Positions 63,054 through 64,000 of a stretch of DNA of 64,000 bases are shown piece after piece (position 1 is the first letter of the stretch; each line of letters starts with the position of its first letter). Under the pieces are notes generated by a model that made no database searches, was not told the origin of the DNA, and saw nothing but the letters and a program-made list of their open reading frames with translations. Both the position numbers and the translations under genes were made by a program. The DNA is from Psococerastis gibbosa. Its lineage: Eukaryota; Arthropoda; Insecta; Psocodea; Psocidae. The stretch is taken from contig OZ020486.1 in NCBI GenBank assembly GCA_963971405.1, positions 3,224,001 to 3,288,000 of the forward strand, written 5' to 3'.

Positions 63054-63529
63054 ATGTTGTTCTGTGCCCTATGGCCTATACTATACTTACTGTGTGAAAA
63101 ACTAATAGTCAGAATTCCATCTAGAACGTTCCAATTCCATCTCCCTACTCCTCGAAGAACATGGCGTTCTATGGGCAAAGAAAAGCAAAATTAGATTACA
63201 CGCTCTACCAGGTCGCATTTCCTTGATAGTTTGGTAACAATAGAAAAGGCTTAATTTTCATGAAAAATGCCTGAAAAAGTCATTTTTATCAGCAAACATT
63301 CTATCGATACTTCTTAACGTATGGTTTAGGTGCTAAATAGAGTAATAAAACAGAATAAAATGTAGGATGCTTTCCAAAGCATGGTTTCGGTGTTGAAGAA
63401 AAATTTATTTTTTGTATAAATTATTGATAAACCCCAATGCATTTCATACCATTATTATTGTCCTGTTTTATATTATTGGGCTGTCCATTCTAGCCTATAT
63501 TATACAATAATACGATCGGTTCTACAGTC

Positions 63530-63930
63530 GAATAAACCTACCACTGAGGGGGCGGGGTCTCCCCCGAAGAAAATTTTTGAAAAAATAGGTCTAAAATATT
63601 GGGGTCTTAAGCATTTTGAGTAATATATTTTTGTGAAAGTACTTGGTCAATATGTTGATTTTTTTCATGATGTCTTTCATGTGAAATAAGCATACCAAGA
63701 ATTAATTTCCCTTTCGATATTGTGCATACTATGCCTTTCGCCTCCATAACGTCTTTGTCACCAGAAATCTTGGGGGGGGGGGGGCAGGACCCCCCTATTT
63801 ACGCCAATGTTTGCAAGAAGTACAATTGAGATACTATAACGACGAATAAACCTACCATTGAGGGGGGCCCGGGGGTCTCCCCCGGAGAAAACGTTTGAAA
63901 AACATTTTGAGTAATATATTTTTTGTGAAA
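63530..63930. repeat. Further copies of the G-rich GGGGGTCTCCCCC unit
   Basis: AATAAACCTACCACTGAGGG at 63532 and its repeat at 63845 each lead into GGGGTCTCCCCCG and GAAAA. The first copy ends in CTATTTACGCCAATG (63798-63812), the right terminus seen at 62120. Confidence 0.6.
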
Positions 63931-64000
63931 GTTCTGAAAGAACTGAGACATTGAATGATGCCGACGCGAAACCGAGATTCGCACAACTTAATTGTTATGG

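Noticed and set aside
1-64000. CRISPR array, bacterial operon or phage
   Set aside because: Spliced genes, SINEs and LINEs show this is animal DNA; no regularly spaced short repeats were seen.

Overview
The window is animal nuclear DNA: spliced genes with GT-AG introns and long introns packed with SINEs, LINEs, MITEs, a Ty3/gypsy element and DNA transposons. Gene content (a LOTUS/Tudor germline protein, a TPD52-family gene, a C2H2 zinc-finger gene) together with the repeat style suggests an invertebrate, perhaps an arthropod. No species is recognised. All splice models were made by eye from phase, splice sites and family resemblance.

1-19,110: a minus-strand gene runs off the left edge. Eleven phase-compatible exons give the first 547 residues of a LOTUS/Tudor-domain protein (TDRD7/Tapas type), with LOTUS, a dsRNA-binding fold, a second LOTUS and the start of a Tudor domain. 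Its introns hold a LINE nested in a SINE, several MITEs, three copies of a Helentron-like family and possibly a small TATA-driven gene.

19,640-31,712: the main discovery, a two-gene DNA transposon that looks like a complete ISL2EU element. It has matching 12-bp terminal inverted repeats and AT dinucleotides at both edges. A plus-strand three-exon gene encodes a THAP-finger DDE transposase (526 aa). A convergent minus-strand four-exon gene encodes a YqaJ/lambda-exonuclease-like protein with a SWIM-like zinc site (416 aa). Both reading frames are open with their catalytic residues in place. Younger elements have inserted between the two genes. The element starts about 530 bp upstream of the LOTUS/Tudor start codon, so that gene and the transposase are head to head.

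31,716-56,485: a plus-strand TPD52-family gene (coiled-coil adaptor of membrane traffic) with six firm exons, one probable and two possible upstream exons, and two adjacent 60-nt exons of the same phase. One intron carries a Ty3/gypsy element in antisense.

56,486-64,000: MITEs, a dead Tc1/mariner copy and Helentron-like copies surround the terminal exon of an eight-finger C2H2 gene. A SINE sits directly behind its stop codon, with decayed fingers beyond it. The right end is made of G/C-rich inverted-repeat elements.
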